A stretch of DNA of 64,000 bases, taken from NCBI RefSeq assembly GCF_017814975.1, contig NZ_JAGIQA010000034.1, forward strand, positions 1 to 64,000. The letters are read 5' to 3'. Every line of letters begins with the position of its first letter. Position 1 is the first letter of the stretch. Positions 41,337 to 52,379 of this stretch are shown piece by piece. The notes beneath the pieces are model-generated. The model made no database searches, had not been told where the DNA came from, and was given only the letters and a program-made list of their open reading frames with translations. Position numbers and translations under genes: made by a program. The DNA comes from Cupriavidus consociatus. GTDB taxonomy: Bacteria > Pseudomonadota > Gammaproteobacteria > Burkholderiales > Burkholderiaceae.

Positions 41337-42230
41337 TCAGTAGATCACGGGTTCGCCCGGCAGGCGGTGCTTGAAGCGCTTGTGCACCCAGTAATACTCA
41401 GGCACGCGCGGGCGGATGCAGTCCTCGAAGAAGGCGTTCATGCGGCGCGTGTCGTCGGTGACGCTTTCGCCGGGGTAGTTGTCCCAGGCAGGGAGGATGC
41501 GGAGCACGTAGCCCTGGTAGTCGGGCAGCATCTCGGTGTAGATCGGCACTACCTTGGCGCCGGTCAGGCGCGCCAGCCGCGACACCGAGGTCAGCGTCAG
41601 CGCCTGCACGCCGAAGAACGGCACGAATTCCGAGTCGCGTTCGCCGAAATCCATGTCGGCGATCAGCTGCAGCGCTTCGCCCTTCTTCAGGCAGCGCAGG
41701 ATGTCGCGCGCACTGTCGTTGCGCGAAATCATGTTGGCGCCGAAGCGGCCGCGCGCGTGCTTGAGGAAGCCGTCGAACAGGTCGTTCTTCTGCCTGGTGT
41801 ACAGCGACGCGCCGGAACGCCCGACGTGCTCGCGCAGGTGGATGGTCAGCCGGATCGCGCCGGCCTCGACACCCGACAGGTGCAGCGTGACCAGGATATG
41901 CGGCGTGCCGTCCAGCGACACCAGGTCGGCCTGGTCGTCGATCTGCACCCAGCGGCGCATCTGCGCTTCACTGCCGGTCCAGAAGATGCCGCGCTCGGCG
42001 AAGCTGCGGAACACGGTGCGGAAGCTCTGGCGCGACAGCTCGTCGATCTCGGGCTCGGTCTTGTCCGGGAAGCACAGGCGCAGGTTGGCCTGCACCACGC
42101 GGCGGCGTTCGCTGGGAATCAGGTAGAGCAGGCTGCCCAGCCCTTCGCCGAAGCGCGCAACGAACGGATATGGCAGCTTGCCCAGCACCGTCAGCAGGCC
42201 GATGCCGAGCCAAGTGAACACGCGGCTCAT
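41337..42230 (-). CDS. Lipid A late acyltransferase, LpxL/HtrB-like (second copy)
   Basis: A 297-residue membrane-associated acyltransferase. The catalytic HX4E is HLSGVE in VTLHLSGVEAG; other blocks are RRRVVQANLRLCFP, GEALQLIADMDFGERDSEFVPFFG and the end ARVPEYYWVHKRFK-like pattern (PRVPEYYWVHKRFK). The ATG overlaps the stop of the upstream acyltransferase gene (ATGA). It adds a secondary acyl chain to Kdo2-lipid A precursor; which position is unknown. Confidence 0.9.
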   Translation of the reverse strand: MSRVFTWLGIGLLTVLGKLPYPFVARFGEGLGSLLYLIPSERRRVVQANLRLCFPDKTEPEIDELSRQSFRTVFRSFAERGIFWTGSEAQMRRWVQIDDQADLVSLDGTPHILVTLHLSGVEAGAIRLTIHLREHVGRSGASLYTRQKNDLFDGFLKHARGRFGANMISRNDSARDILRCLKKGEALQLIADMDFGERDSEFVPFFGVQALTLTSVSRLARLTGAKVVPIYTEMLPDYQGYVLRILPAWDNYPGESVTDDTRRMNAFFEDCIRPRVPEYYWVHKRFKHRLPGEPVIY

Positions 42231-43108
42231 GAAATCGATTGGTCGGTGGTCGGTTCGGTACTGCGGCTGGGGGCAGCGGCAGGCCCCTTGTAGCGGCTGT
42301 ACCCCCACAGGTACTGCGTGGGGCACTGTCTCACCAGGGTCTCGACGGCCAGGTTGATCACCGCGGCCGCTTCGGCCGGGTCGTCCGGCAGCATGCCGCC
42401 CTCGTTGAGCACATGCAGGTGGGCGCGATAGCCCGCGCCTTTCGGCAGCCGTTCCGCAAAGACCGCGACCACCGGCGCGCCGGTCAGCTGCTGCAGCCGG
42501 TGCACCAGCGCCATCGTGTAGGCCGGCTTGCCGAAGAACGGCGCCCAGTTGCCCTCGCCGCCGCTGGGCACCTGGTCCGGCAGGATGCCCACCGCCTGGC
42601 CGCGCTTGAGTGCCTTGACCAGCATGCGCACGCCGCGCGGCGTGGCGGGCGCCATGTGCATATTGGGCCGGGTGCGCATCTTTTCGATCCAGTCGCGCAG
42701 CCAGGGCTGGTGCGGTGGCTTGAACAGCGCCGTGACCGGGCGCACCAGCGCGTGGGACTGAGGCAGCACTTCAAAGCAGCCCAGGTGGGGCGTCAGGATG
42801 ATCAGGCCCTTGCCGCGGGCCTGTAGCTTTGCCAGTTCGGGCCACATGTAGTCGTCGAAGCCATGCAGCCGCGCGCTGATCTTCTTGCGGCTCCAGAAAT
42901 AGGGCATCTCGATCATCATGCGCCCGGCGGAGCGGGCGGCTTCATCGATCATCGCCTGCGTGGCGTCGGGGAATGCCAGGCGGAAATTTTCATTCAGGCG
43001 CTGGCCATAGCGGCCGGGCAGCCGTGCTGCCAGCAGTCCGAGCGCGCCGCCTGCGGCCTGCAGCAAGCGCAGGGGGAAACGGGAAATCAGCCAGAAAAGA
43101 AAGGTCAT
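42227..43108 (-). CDS. Lipid A late acyltransferase, LpxL/LpxM-like (first copy)
   Basis: A 293-residue relative of the next gene with HX4E in ILTPHLGCFEVLP, NENFRLAFPDA, and ILPDQVPSGGEGNWAPFFGK. The N-terminus is a membrane anchor (MTFLFWLISRFPLRLL). Tandem acyltransferases may act on different acyl positions of lipid A. Head of the lpxL-lpxL-dapF run, divergent from metK. Confidence 0.9.
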   Translation of the reverse strand: MTFLFWLISRFPLRLLQAAGGALGLLAARLPGRYGQRLNENFRLAFPDATQAMIDEAARSAGRMMIEMPYFWSRKKISARLHGFDDYMWPELAKLQARGKGLIILTPHLGCFEVLPQSHALVRPVTALFKPPHQPWLRDWIEKMRTRPNMHMAPATPRGVRMLVKALKRGQAVGILPDQVPSGGEGNWAPFFGKPAYTMALVHRLQQLTGAPVVAVFAERLPKGAGYRAHLHVLNEGGMLPDDPAEAAAVINLAVETLVRQCPTQYLWGYSRYKGPAAAPSRSTEPTTDQSIS

Positions 43109-43282
43109 CGGGCGTGGATTGCAGTCCGGGCTGCAAAGTCAAAACCGGCGTTTTTGCGACGCGGCATTCAACTCCGCGCCGGCTTGCCGTAATCCGGGCA
43201 AACGGCATGCCGTGGCGGCAGCGTGTTGCGTCGGCTGTTGCGTCGGCGCCTTTGGCGCGCTGCAACGTGCCCGGCAGGCGCG

Positions 43283-43288
43283 TATAAT
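43283..43288 (+). promoter_or_regulatory. -10 box of metK
   Basis: A perfect TATAAT, placing the transcript start about nine bases before the riboswitch P1 stem. The -35 hexamer at the usual distance (TGCAAC) is poor. Confidence 0.6.
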
Positions 43289-43295
43289 AGCGTGT

Positions 43296-43366
43296 ATCGC
43301 CGAGTTAACTGACAACTTGCGGGGCGATGCGGCTCTAACCGGGCTGCCTTAAATACCGCTAAAGCG
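43296..43366 (+). promoter_or_regulatory. SAM-II-like riboswitch upstream of metK
   Basis: P1 is ATCGCC with GGCGAT (43296-43301 and 43323-43328). The loop GAGTTAACTGACAACTTGCGG resembles the SAM-II loop and the downstream strand AAATACCGCTAAAGCG resembles the consensus. GCGG (43319-43322) can pair with CCGC (43356-43359) as the pseudoknot. A hairpin, GCGGC/GCTGC with TC/GG inside (43329-43347), is inserted at the same place as in the metX leader. No terminator follows, so control may be at translation. Confidence 0.65.
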
Positions 43367-43422
43367 TCGCCGCCATGAACCCGACCGGGTGGCACGCAAT
43401 AGCCAACCTGGAGAATAAGTTC

Positions 43423-44586
43423 GTGGCAAACGACTTCCTTTTTACTTCGGAATCGGTTTCCGAAGGCCATCCCGACAAGGTCGCCGACCAGATTTCCGAC
43501 GCCGTCCTCGACGCCATCCTGGCGCAGGACAAGTACGCGCGTGTGGCTGCCGAGACGCTTTGCAACACCGGCCTGGTGGTGCTGGCAGGGGAAATCACCA
43601 CGACCGCCAACGTCGACTACATCCAGATCGCGCGCGACACGATCAAGCGCATCGGTTACGACAACACCGAATACGGCATCGACTACAAGGGCTGCGCCGT
43701 GCTGGTGGCCTATGACAAGCAGTCGCCGGACATCGCCCAGGGCGTGGACCGCGCTTCGGACGACTACCTGAACCAGGGCGCCGGCGATCAGGGCCTGATG
43801 TTTGGCTACGCCTGCGACGAGACGCCGGAACTGATGCCGTTCCCGATCTATTACGCGCACCGCCTGGTGGAACGCCAGTCGCTGCTGCGTCGCGACGGCC
43901 GCCTGCCCTGGCTGCGTCCGGACGCCAAGTCGCAGGTGACGGTGCGTTATGTCGACGGCAAGCCGCACAGCGTGGATACCGTGGTGTTGTCGACGCAGCA
44001 TTCGCCCGATATCACCCAGGCGCAGATCCGTGAAGCGGTGATCGAAGAAATCATCAAGCCGGTGCTGCCCGCTGAGATGCTGAAGGAAACCAAGTATCTG
44101 GTGAACCCGACCGGGCGTTTCGTGATCGGCGGCCCGCAGGGCGACTGCGGTCTGACCGGGCGCAAGATCATCGTCGATACCTATGGTGGCGCTTCGCCGC
44201 ATGGTGGCGGTGCGTTCTCGGGCAAGGATCCGTCCAAGGTCGATCGCTCGGCTGCGTATGCGGCGCGCTATGTGGCCAAGAACGTGGTGGCTTCGGGCCT
44301 GGCGCGCCAGTGCCAGGTCCAGGTGAGCTATGCCATCGGCGTGGCGCGTCCGATCAATGTGACGGTCTACACCGAAGGTACCGGCAAGATTCCGGATGCC
44401 AAGATTGCGGAGCTGGTGCAGGAGCATTTCGATCTGCGGCCGAAGGGGATTGTGCAGATGCTGGATCTGCTGCGGCCGATCTATGAGAAGACGGCTGCCT
44501 ATGGGCACTTTGGGCGGGAAGAGCCGGAGTTCTCGTGGGAGGCTACGGATAAGGCGGCTGCGCTGCGGGCTGCTGCTGGGCTGTAA
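43423..44586 (+). CDS. metK: S-adenosylmethionine synthase
   Basis: A 387-residue enzyme making SAM from methionine and ATP. FTSESVSEGHPDKVADQISDAVLDA is the N-terminal signature in pattern; GAGDQGLMFGYA and GGGAFSGKDPSKVDRSAAYA are the family hallmarks. The start is the GTG with GGAGA eight bases upstream; an upstream in-frame ATG (43375) lies in the leader and would add 16 atypical residues. A SAM-II-like leader precedes it, which would make SAM repress its own synthase. Confidence 0.96.
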   Translation: MANDFLFTSESVSEGHPDKVADQISDAVLDAILAQDKYARVAAETLCNTGLVVLAGEITTTANVDYIQIARDTIKRIGYDNTEYGIDYKGCAVLVAYDKQSPDIAQGVDRASDDYLNQGAGDQGLMFGYACDETPELMPFPIYYAHRLVERQSLLRRDGRLPWLRPDAKSQVTVRYVDGKPHSVDTVVLSTQHSPDITQAQIREAVIEEIIKPVLPAEMLKETKYLVNPTGRFVIGGPQGDCGLTGRKIIVDTYGGASPHGGGAFSGKDPSKVDRSAAYAARYVAKNVVASGLARQCQVQVSYAIGVARPINVTVYTEGTGKIPDAKIAELVQEHFDLRPKGIVQMLDLLRPIYEKTAAYGHFGREEPEFSWEATDKAAALRAAAGL

Positions 44587-44609
44587 GCGGCATTTCGTAT
44601 TCCGGCAAG

Positions 44610-44646
44610 CCCCGCCGGCCCGTCAGGGTCGGCGGGGTTTTTTGTT
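44610..44646 (+). terminator. Intrinsic terminator after metK
   Basis: CCCCGCCGGCCC, GTCA, GGGTCGGCGGGG (12-bp stem with one G-T pair) followed by six or more T. Confidence 0.9.
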
Positions 44647-44665
44647 TTTTGGTGTTCTGCTGTGG

Positions 44666-44766
44666 TCGCTGTTGGTGACATGCTGTTGGCCTTTGAACCG
44701 CCTGGTTCCGCCCTCCTGGGCGGGTCACTTTTTGTCCGAGCGACAAAAAGTAACCAAAAAGCGCGT
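44666..44766 (+). repeat. Left arm of the inverted repeat
   Basis: Ends in AAGTAACCAAAAAGCGCGT; about 95 percent identical to the right arm in reverse complement. Confidence 0.9.
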
Positions 44767-45303
44767 TTGCTGCCCTGCGGGCGGCCACTCTTATCGTAGT
44801 GTGCCGGGGCTATCGTACGGGGCTTGGCTTCGTTGCAGGGCAGGACTGCCTGACGCCCTGGTGCGCCACGGTGGCTTGGGATTGATGCGGGGATTGAACG
44901 AGCCCAGAGCTGTGGGTGGCCCCTGCTGCTGGCGGCAATGGTAGGAACGCCTTCGGCTGCGCTGCGCGCCGGTCCTAACGTGGCAGGGCCGGCCGCCGAA
45001 TTCTGACCCGCTCTGAGGTCCGGCATCGCAAGCGATAAGGCTGTGCGAGCGCAGCGACGCACTTCGTGCCAGAGCCCCCGACCTACGATACTGAGCGCGC
45101 GCAGCGCAGCCGTAGGCGTCGTCGCGTTGACGCCGGCAGCAGGCGGCCTACGCCCGGCATGGGGATCGTTCAATGGTGGGTCGACGCAGCCACTATCCCA
45201 GACTCACTTGGCGTAGCAGGTTCGAACCACTGGCTACATCGAACGGAAATCACCACCGCCCGAACCACCCACACCGCCAACTTGATAGCCAGCCGCTAAG
45301 GCG

Positions 45304-45404
45304 ACGCGCTTTTTGGTTACTTTTTGTCGCTCGGACAAAAAGTGACCCGCCCAGGAGGGCGGAACCCAGCGGTTCAACGGCCGACAGCATGTCATCAACA
45401 GCGA
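45304..45404 (-). repeat. Right arm of the inverted repeat
   Basis: Begins ACGCGCTTTTTGGTTACTT; reverse-complement copy of the left arm. Confidence 0.9.
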
Positions 45405-45560
45405 TAGCAGGCGGTAAAACAGCCGGCAGCGTGTCCACCAGCAGAACCCCGCCACGCAAAAACCCCCACCCCTGCGCCCCAATCGCCACCCAAATACCCA
45501 GGTAGTAAAATCCCAACCACCACAAATTTCCTTCACGGGGCCCGTCCCCAGAGGACTGCC

Positions 45561-46505
45561 ATGCCCGCAGCACCAGCCATTTCCAATGCCATCGCGCCGA
45601 CCGGCTCCGCGGCCGGAGGCAACCTTGACCTGATCCGCCCGCAGCCCTACACCACCTGGGCCCCGCAGGTCACCGCCGAGGAGCGCGCCACACTGCGCCG
45701 CGAGCTGGAGCAAGGCGCAGTACTGTATTTCCCCAACCTGAAGTTCCACTTCGAACCCGGCGAGGAACGCTTCCTCGACGCCCGTTATTCCGACGGTAAA
45801 TCCAAGAACATCAACCTCCGCGCGGACGACACCGCGGTGCGCGGCGCGCAGGGCACACAGCAGGACCTGTCCGGCCTGTACACGCTGATCCGCCGTTATG
45901 CCGATAGCAGCGAGTCGCTGATCCGCACGCTCTTTCCGGAATACATCCCCCACATGACCCGCGCCGGCACCTCGCTGCGCCCGAGCGAGATCGCCGGCCG
46001 CCCGGTCAGCTGGCGCAAGGACGACACCCGCCTGCACGTCGATTCCTTCCCCTCCAACCCGATGCTGGGCAAGCGCCTGCTGCGCGTGTTCCACAACATC
46101 GATCCGGCATCGCCGCGCGTGTGGCGCGTGGGCGAGCCGTTCGGCGATTTCGCGCAGAAATTTGTCCCGAAGACCCACGGCATGTGGCCAGGCCAGGCGG
46201 CGCTGATGAAGCTGCTGCATATCACCAAGCGCAAGCGCTCGGAATACGACCACCGCATGCTGCAGCTGCACGACCTGGCCAAGGCCGACCTGGACTACCA
46301 GCGCGACGTGCCGCAGCAGGAATTCCACTTCCCGCCCGGTTCGACCTGGATCGTATTCAGCGACCAGTTGCTGCACGCCGCCATGCGCGGGCGCGCGATG
46401 ATGGAGCAGACCATCTACCTCGAGCCGCAGGCGATTTCCGATCACACCCACTCGCCCGAGGCCGTGCTGGCGCGCATGCTCGGGCGGCCGATGCTGGTCT
46501 CGTGA
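45561..46505 (+). CDS. kdoO: Kdo hydroxylase family protein (Fe(II)/2-oxoglutarate dioxygenase)
   Basis: A 314-residue protein of the KdoO family that converts Kdo to Ko in lipopolysaccharide inner core. The iron-binding HxD is in RLHVDSFPSNPM and the distal His/Arg region is in SDQLLHAAMRG. LYFPNLKFHF and RAGTSLRPSEIAGR are KdoO-like. The ATG follows AGAGGACTGCC. It probably acts at the cytoplasmic face of the inner membrane. Confidence 0.88.
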   Translation: MPAAPAISNAIAPTGSAAGGNLDLIRPQPYTTWAPQVTAEERATLRRELEQGAVLYFPNLKFHFEPGEERFLDARYSDGKSKNINLRADDTAVRGAQGTQQDLSGLYTLIRRYADSSESLIRTLFPEYIPHMTRAGTSLRPSEIAGRPVSWRKDDTRLHVDSFPSNPMLGKRLLRVFHNIDPASPRVWRVGEPFGDFAQKFVPKTHGMWPGQAALMKLLHITKRKRSEYDHRMLQLHDLAKADLDYQRDVPQQEFHFPPGSTWIVFSDQLLHAAMRGRAMMEQTIYLEPQAISDHTHSPEAVLARMLGRPMLVS

Positions 46506-46703
46506 GCGGCGGAGCTCAGCGCAACAGCAGTTTCGGCATCGACGCAAAGGTCTTGCCGTAAGGCGGCGCGCCGCCCTTCACCTCCGTTCCGGCTAGCGCC
46601 TACACTGAATCTCACAGCTTGCCATCCGCCGGACGGACAAGGCACGCGCGGCCGGCGCGGCGCCCGGCTCACGCGCGCCGCCTGCGGGCACGCGGGGAGA
46701 CAG

Positions 46704-48383
46704 ATGGAAACCACCTACGACTACGTCATCGTCGGCGCGGGTTCGGCGGGCTGTGCGCTGGCCGGACGACTGGCCGACAGCGGGGACGACACCATTGCAC
46801 TGGTCGAGGCCGGCCAGCACGATCATCATGTGCTGATACGCACACCCGCCGCGTGCGCCGCCATGCTGCCGCGCGCAGGCGCGCGCAACTACGCCTACGA
46901 AACCGTGCCGCAGCCGGGACTGAATGGCCGCCGGGGCTACCAGCCGCGCGGGCGCGGACTGGGCGGCTCCTCGTCGATCAACGCGATGATCTACACGCGC
47001 GGACGGCCCGCCGATTACGACGACTGGGCCGCCGCCGGCTGCGACGGCTGGTCATGGGACGACGTGCTGCCATATTTCCGCCGCGCGGAATGCAATGAGC
47101 GCCTGGCCGGCAGCGACGACGACCCGCTGCATGGCGGCAATGGCCCGCTCCATGTGTCGGACCTGCGCACCCCCAATCCTTTCGCCGAGCGCTTTATCGA
47201 GGCGGCGCAGCAGGCGGGATACTTGCGCAACGACGACTTCAACGGCGAAGAGCAGGAAGGCGTGGGCTGGTATCAGGTCACACAGCATGCGGGCGAGCGC
47301 TGGAACGCGGCGCGCGCCTACCTGCACGGCGGCAATACGCGCGACAAGGCCTGCAACGGCGGGCGCGCGCGCTTGCAGGTGCTGACCGGCACGCAGGCGC
47401 TGCGCATCGTGTTCGAGGGCCGCCATGCCGCCGGCGCGCTGGTCGTGCGCGACGGCCGCCAGCAACTGCTGCGCGCACGGCGCGACGTGATCGTCTGCGC
47501 CGGCTCCTTCGGCTCGCCGCAATTGCTGATGGTGTCGGGCGTGGGTCCGGCGGCGCAGCTGCGCGAGCTTGGTATCGAGGTGGTCCACGACCTGCCGGGC
47601 GTGGGCGCCAACCTGCAGGACCATCTCGACGTCATCCTGCACAAGCGCGTGGCGGCGCCCGAGTTGTTCGGCGTGTCGTTCAGCGGATTCATGACCCTGC
47701 TGTCGGAAATCCTGCGCTACCGGCGCGAACGCACCGGCATGCTGTCGAGCAACTTTGCCGAGGCGGGCGGCTTTATCCGCAGCCGCCCCGAACTGGCCGA
47801 GCCTGACCTGCAGCTGCATTTCGTCGTCGGCATGGCCGACAACCATATGCGGCGGCTCAACTTCGGCCATGGCTATTCGTGCCACGTATGCGTGCTGCGA
47901 CCGCGCAGCCGCGGCGAGGTGCGGCTGACATCGGCCGATATCCGCGAGGCGCCGCTGATCGACCCGCGCTACCTCAGCGATGTGCGCGACCTCGACGACA
48001 TGGTCGCCGGCGTGCGCATCGTGCGCCGTATCTTCGCGCAGCCGCAGCTGGCCAGCTTCGGCGGGCGCGAGCTGTACTCCGCGCACCTGCGTGCCGATGG
48101 CAGCGACGATGCCGACGTGCGCGAGATGATCCGCACGCATGCCGACACCATCTACCACCCGGTCGGCACCTGCCGCATGGGTATGGACGCGATGGCGGTG
48201 GTCGACCCGCAGTTGCGCGTGCGCGGTGTGGAAGGGCTGCGCGTGGTCGATGCCTCGGTCATGCCGACGCTGATTGGTGGCAATACCAACGCGCCCGCGA
48301 TCATGATCGGCGAACGCGCGCATGACCTGATCCGCTACGCGCCGCGGGTGATGCTGCGCGTGCTGGAGTCAATGGAGGCGTGA
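46704..48383 (+). CDS. GMC-family oxidoreductase (choline/alcohol dehydrogenase-like)
   Basis: A 559-residue FAD enzyme. The Rossmann motif is VIVGAGSAGCALAGRL, GLGGSSSINAMIYTRG is the GMC signature 1, GSFGSPQLLMVSGVGP signature 2, and the catalytic His pair lies in YHPVGTCRMG and GGNTNAPAIMIGE. Relatives oxidise choline, alkanols or polyethylene glycol; there is no betaine-aldehyde dehydrogenase beside it, so a primary alcohol dehydrogenase such as AlkJ-type is as likely. CGGGGAGACAG precedes the ATG. Confidence 0.9.
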   Translation: METTYDYVIVGAGSAGCALAGRLADSGDDTIALVEAGQHDHHVLIRTPAACAAMLPRAGARNYAYETVPQPGLNGRRGYQPRGRGLGGSSSINAMIYTRGRPADYDDWAAAGCDGWSWDDVLPYFRRAECNERLAGSDDDPLHGGNGPLHVSDLRTPNPFAERFIEAAQQAGYLRNDDFNGEEQEGVGWYQVTQHAGERWNAARAYLHGGNTRDKACNGGRARLQVLTGTQALRIVFEGRHAAGALVVRDGRQQLLRARRDVIVCAGSFGSPQLLMVSGVGPAAQLRELGIEVVHDLPGVGANLQDHLDVILHKRVAAPELFGVSFSGFMTLLSEILRYRRERTGMLSSNFAEAGGFIRSRPELAEPDLQLHFVVGMADNHMRRLNFGHGYSCHVCVLRPRSRGEVRLTSADIREAPLIDPRYLSDVRDLDDMVAGVRIVRRIFAQPQLASFGGRELYSAHLRADGSDDADVREMIRTHADTIYHPVGTCRMGMDAMAVVDPQLRVRGVEGLRVVDASVMPTLIGGNTNAPAIMIGERAHDLIRYAPRVMLRVLESMEA

Positions 48384-48404
48384 CGCCTACGCAAGTCCGC
48401 GCAG

Positions 48405-50084
48405 CTAGCCTTCGAAGCCGCGTGATGCCACGCGCTGCAGCAACCCGGCCTCCGCATCCAGCGTGCCGAACACGCGCCCGTGCTGGCGCCCGAGCCGGCT
48501 AGCGACGAACAGCTCGGCATTTTCCGCATCGGCATGCGCCAGCATCAGCGCCGCCTGCGTGGTCAGCACCAGCCCCTGCGCAAAGCGGCGCGCATTGGCT
48601 TCCAGGTGCTCCGGCGCCTCGCGCAGCAGCGCCTGCAGCGACGCCAGTTCCGCGCGCACGGCGGGATGGCCGCCGGCGCGGCGCTGCAGGTCCTGCAGCA
48701 GGCGTGCGGCGTCGTCTGGGTTGCGCTGGATCGCGCGCAGCACGTCCAGGCACATGATGTTGCCCGAGCCTTCCCAGATCGAGTTGACCGGTGCCTCGCG
48801 GTACAGCCGTGCCATCGGGCTTTCTTCCACGTAGCCGTTGCCGCCCCAGACTTCCATTGCCTCGCCGGTGGCCTCGATGGCCCGCTTGCAGATCCAGAAC
48901 TTGGCCGCGGGCGTGACCACGCGCTTCCACGCGGCGGCGAGCGGGTCGGGGTTGTCGCCCTCGGCGTGCTCGAAGGCGTGGCCCAGTTCCATCATCAGCA
49001 GCGTGGCGGCTTCGGATTCCAGCGCCAGGTCCGCCAGCACATTGCGCATCAGCGGCTGGTCGGCCAGCAGGCGGCCGAAAGCGCTGCGGTGGCGCGTATG
49101 GTGCAGCGCCTGCACGAAGGCCGCGCGCAGGATGGCCGAGCTGCCGATCACGCAGTCGAGCCGCGTATTGGTCGCCATCTCGATAATGGTGGGGATGCCG
49201 CGTCCTTCCTCGCCGATCAGGATGCCGGTGGCGTCGCGGAACTCAACCTCGCTGCTGGCGTTGGAGCGGTTGCCGAGCTTGTCCTTCAGGCGCTGGATCT
49301 GGATCGGGTTCTTGCTGCCGTCGTCGCGGAAGCGCGGCACGAAGAAGCACGACAGCGGGCCGTCTTCGGCGCCCATGCGCGCCACCACCAGGTGCGCGTC
49401 GCACATCGGTGCCGAGAAGAACCACTTGTGCCCGGTCAGCGCGTATTCCGCGCCGCGGCCTTCGCCGCTTCCGCTGTGCAAGGCGCGCGCCACGGTGGTG
49501 TTGGCGCGCACGTCGGAGCCGCCCTGTTTCTCCGTCATGCCCATGCCGATCATGATCGCCGTCTTGTCACGCCAGGGCAGGTCGCGCGCATCATGCTCGC
49601 TCGCGTACAGGCGCGGCTCCAGCTCGGCGAACAGCGCGGTTTCCTTGCGCAGCACCGGGATGCTGGCGAGCGTCATCGTGGTCGGGCACAGCGAGCCCGA
49701 CTCCACCTGTGCCTGCAGGAAGTAACCCGCGGTGCGCGCGCTCCATGCGCCCAGGCGCGGCTGCGCGAAGGGCAGGGCCTGCAATTGCTGGCCGCGCAGC
49801 AGCGCCAGCAGTGCGTGCCAGCTGGGGTGGAATTCCACGGAATCGATGCGCTCGCCGGTGCGGCTGTGGGTGTGCAACTCGGGCGTATGGCGGTTGGCGT
49901 CGGCCGCCCATTGCTGCACTTCCGGCTCGCCCAGCCGCGCGCCGAACTGCCCCAGCGCCTCGGCATGCCAGCCGCCGCCAAGCCGTTCCAGCGAGGCGCG
50001 GAGGAGGGGATCGCTGCCGAAGAGGTTGTAGTGCGCAAGATCCGGCACCTGGTTGAAGACGCGATGCGTGGCGGCGTCGGTCAT
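48405..50084 (-). CDS. aidB: AidB-type acyl-CoA dehydrogenase
   Basis: A 559-residue flavoprotein of the AidB group: N-terminal FNQVPDLAHYNLFGSDPLL, MGMTEKQGGSDVRANTT, GHKWFFSAPMCDAHLV and the EVWGGNGYVEESPMARLYREAPVNSIWEGSGNIM hallmark in pattern. E. coli AidB is 541 residues and is induced in the adaptive response to alkylation; the dehydrogenase reaction of most members is uncertain. AGGAG is ten bases before the ATG. It converges on the GMC gene. Confidence 0.9.
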   Translation of the reverse strand: MTDAATHRVFNQVPDLAHYNLFGSDPLLRASLERLGGGWHAEALGQFGARLGEPEVQQWAADANRHTPELHTHSRTGERIDSVEFHPSWHALLALLRGQQLQALPFAQPRLGAWSARTAGYFLQAQVESGSLCPTTMTLASIPVLRKETALFAELEPRLYASEHDARDLPWRDKTAIMIGMGMTEKQGGSDVRANTTVARALHSGSGEGRGAEYALTGHKWFFSAPMCDAHLVVARMGAEDGPLSCFFVPRFRDDGSKNPIQIQRLKDKLGNRSNASSEVEFRDATGILIGEEGRGIPTIIEMATNTRLDCVIGSSAILRAAFVQALHHTRHRSAFGRLLADQPLMRNVLADLALESEAATLLMMELGHAFEHAEGDNPDPLAAAWKRVVTPAAKFWICKRAIEATGEAMEVWGGNGYVEESPMARLYREAPVNSIWEGSGNIMCLDVLRAIQRNPDDAARLLQDLQRRAGGHPAVRAELASLQALLREAPEHLEANARRFAQGLVLTTQAALMLAHADAENAELFVASRLGRQHGRVFGTLDAEAGLLQRVASRGFEG

Positions 50085-50298
50085 GATGGGATGTCTCCTG
50101 GATCGGTTCGATGCTTGCCGTTTGCTTGCATGGTAGAGCACGTGACACGCGTTTGAGTGCGGGGTCGTCCGCTTGGCGCGGATTTTTGCGCTGCACCATG
50201 CGCGATTCGATACCTCCGCGCACAGGTGTGGCACCACAAACGATAGGGAACTGGCACTGGCGCGCACCGGGGCTCTGTGCTTAAATTCACCCCGTTGG

Positions 50299-50387
50299 AT
50301 GAAACAGGGGTGCCGTACGGATGGGCCGTGCGGCTGAGAGAGTCCCTTCGAACCCGATCCGGTTAGTACCGGCGTGGGAAGTTTCAG
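50299..50387 (+). promoter_or_regulatory. TPP riboswitch upstream of thiC
   Basis: GAAAC (50301-50305) pairs with GTTTC (50381-50385) as P1. Conserved parts are CAGGGGTGC, GGCTGAGAGAG, and CCCGATCCGGTTAGTACCGG followed by CGTGGGAAG. A hairpin AGTCCC/GGGACT (50403-50417) follows without a T run, so the gene may be controlled at translation. Confidence 0.96.
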
Positions 50388-50498
50388 CAAGACCAAGCCT
50401 CTAGTCCCTCCGGGACTCGCCCCTCCGGCCACAAGCCCAGGCGGCGCTCACAGGGCTCCTGGTTTCGTCCACCCCGCAAGAGAGAGAGGACGACACCC

Positions 50499-52379
<1,881 letters not shown>

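Larger units (their letters stand above)
44666..45404. mobile_element. 739-bp non-coding element with 101-bp inverted repeats
   Basis: The left arm (44666-44766) and right arm (45304-45404) are inverted copies with about five mismatches, all in the outer half. Each arm also contains two hairpins: CCGCCC..GGGCGG and ACTTTTTGTC..GACAAAAAGT. The inner 537 bases have no gene. The shape suggests a MITE-like or REP-derived composite element; no target duplication is obvious. Confidence 0.6.
44587..45560. other. 974-base gene-free gap between metK and kdoO
   Basis: The gap holds the metK terminator, then an element bounded by 101-base inverted repeats, then about 155 bases of low-GC-skewed leader before the Kdo hydroxylase. 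All open frames in it are short, lack ribosome sites and have shadow-like composition. Confidence 0.7.

Noticed and set aside
43375..43422. In-frame ATG upstream of metK as the true start.
   Set aside because: It would add 16 residues not typical of MetK and has no ribosome site, whereas the GTG at 43423 has GGAGA at proper spacing.
45210..45245. GGTTCGAACC inside the 739-bp element looks like a tRNA T-arm.
   Set aside because: No acceptor, D or anticodon stem can be folded around it on either strand; the surrounding pairing GTAGC/GCTAC is a simple hairpin.
44767..45303. Short frames in the core of the inverted-repeat element as a possible transposase.
   Set aside because: All are under about 80 codons, without ribosome sites, catalytic DDE or HUH motifs.
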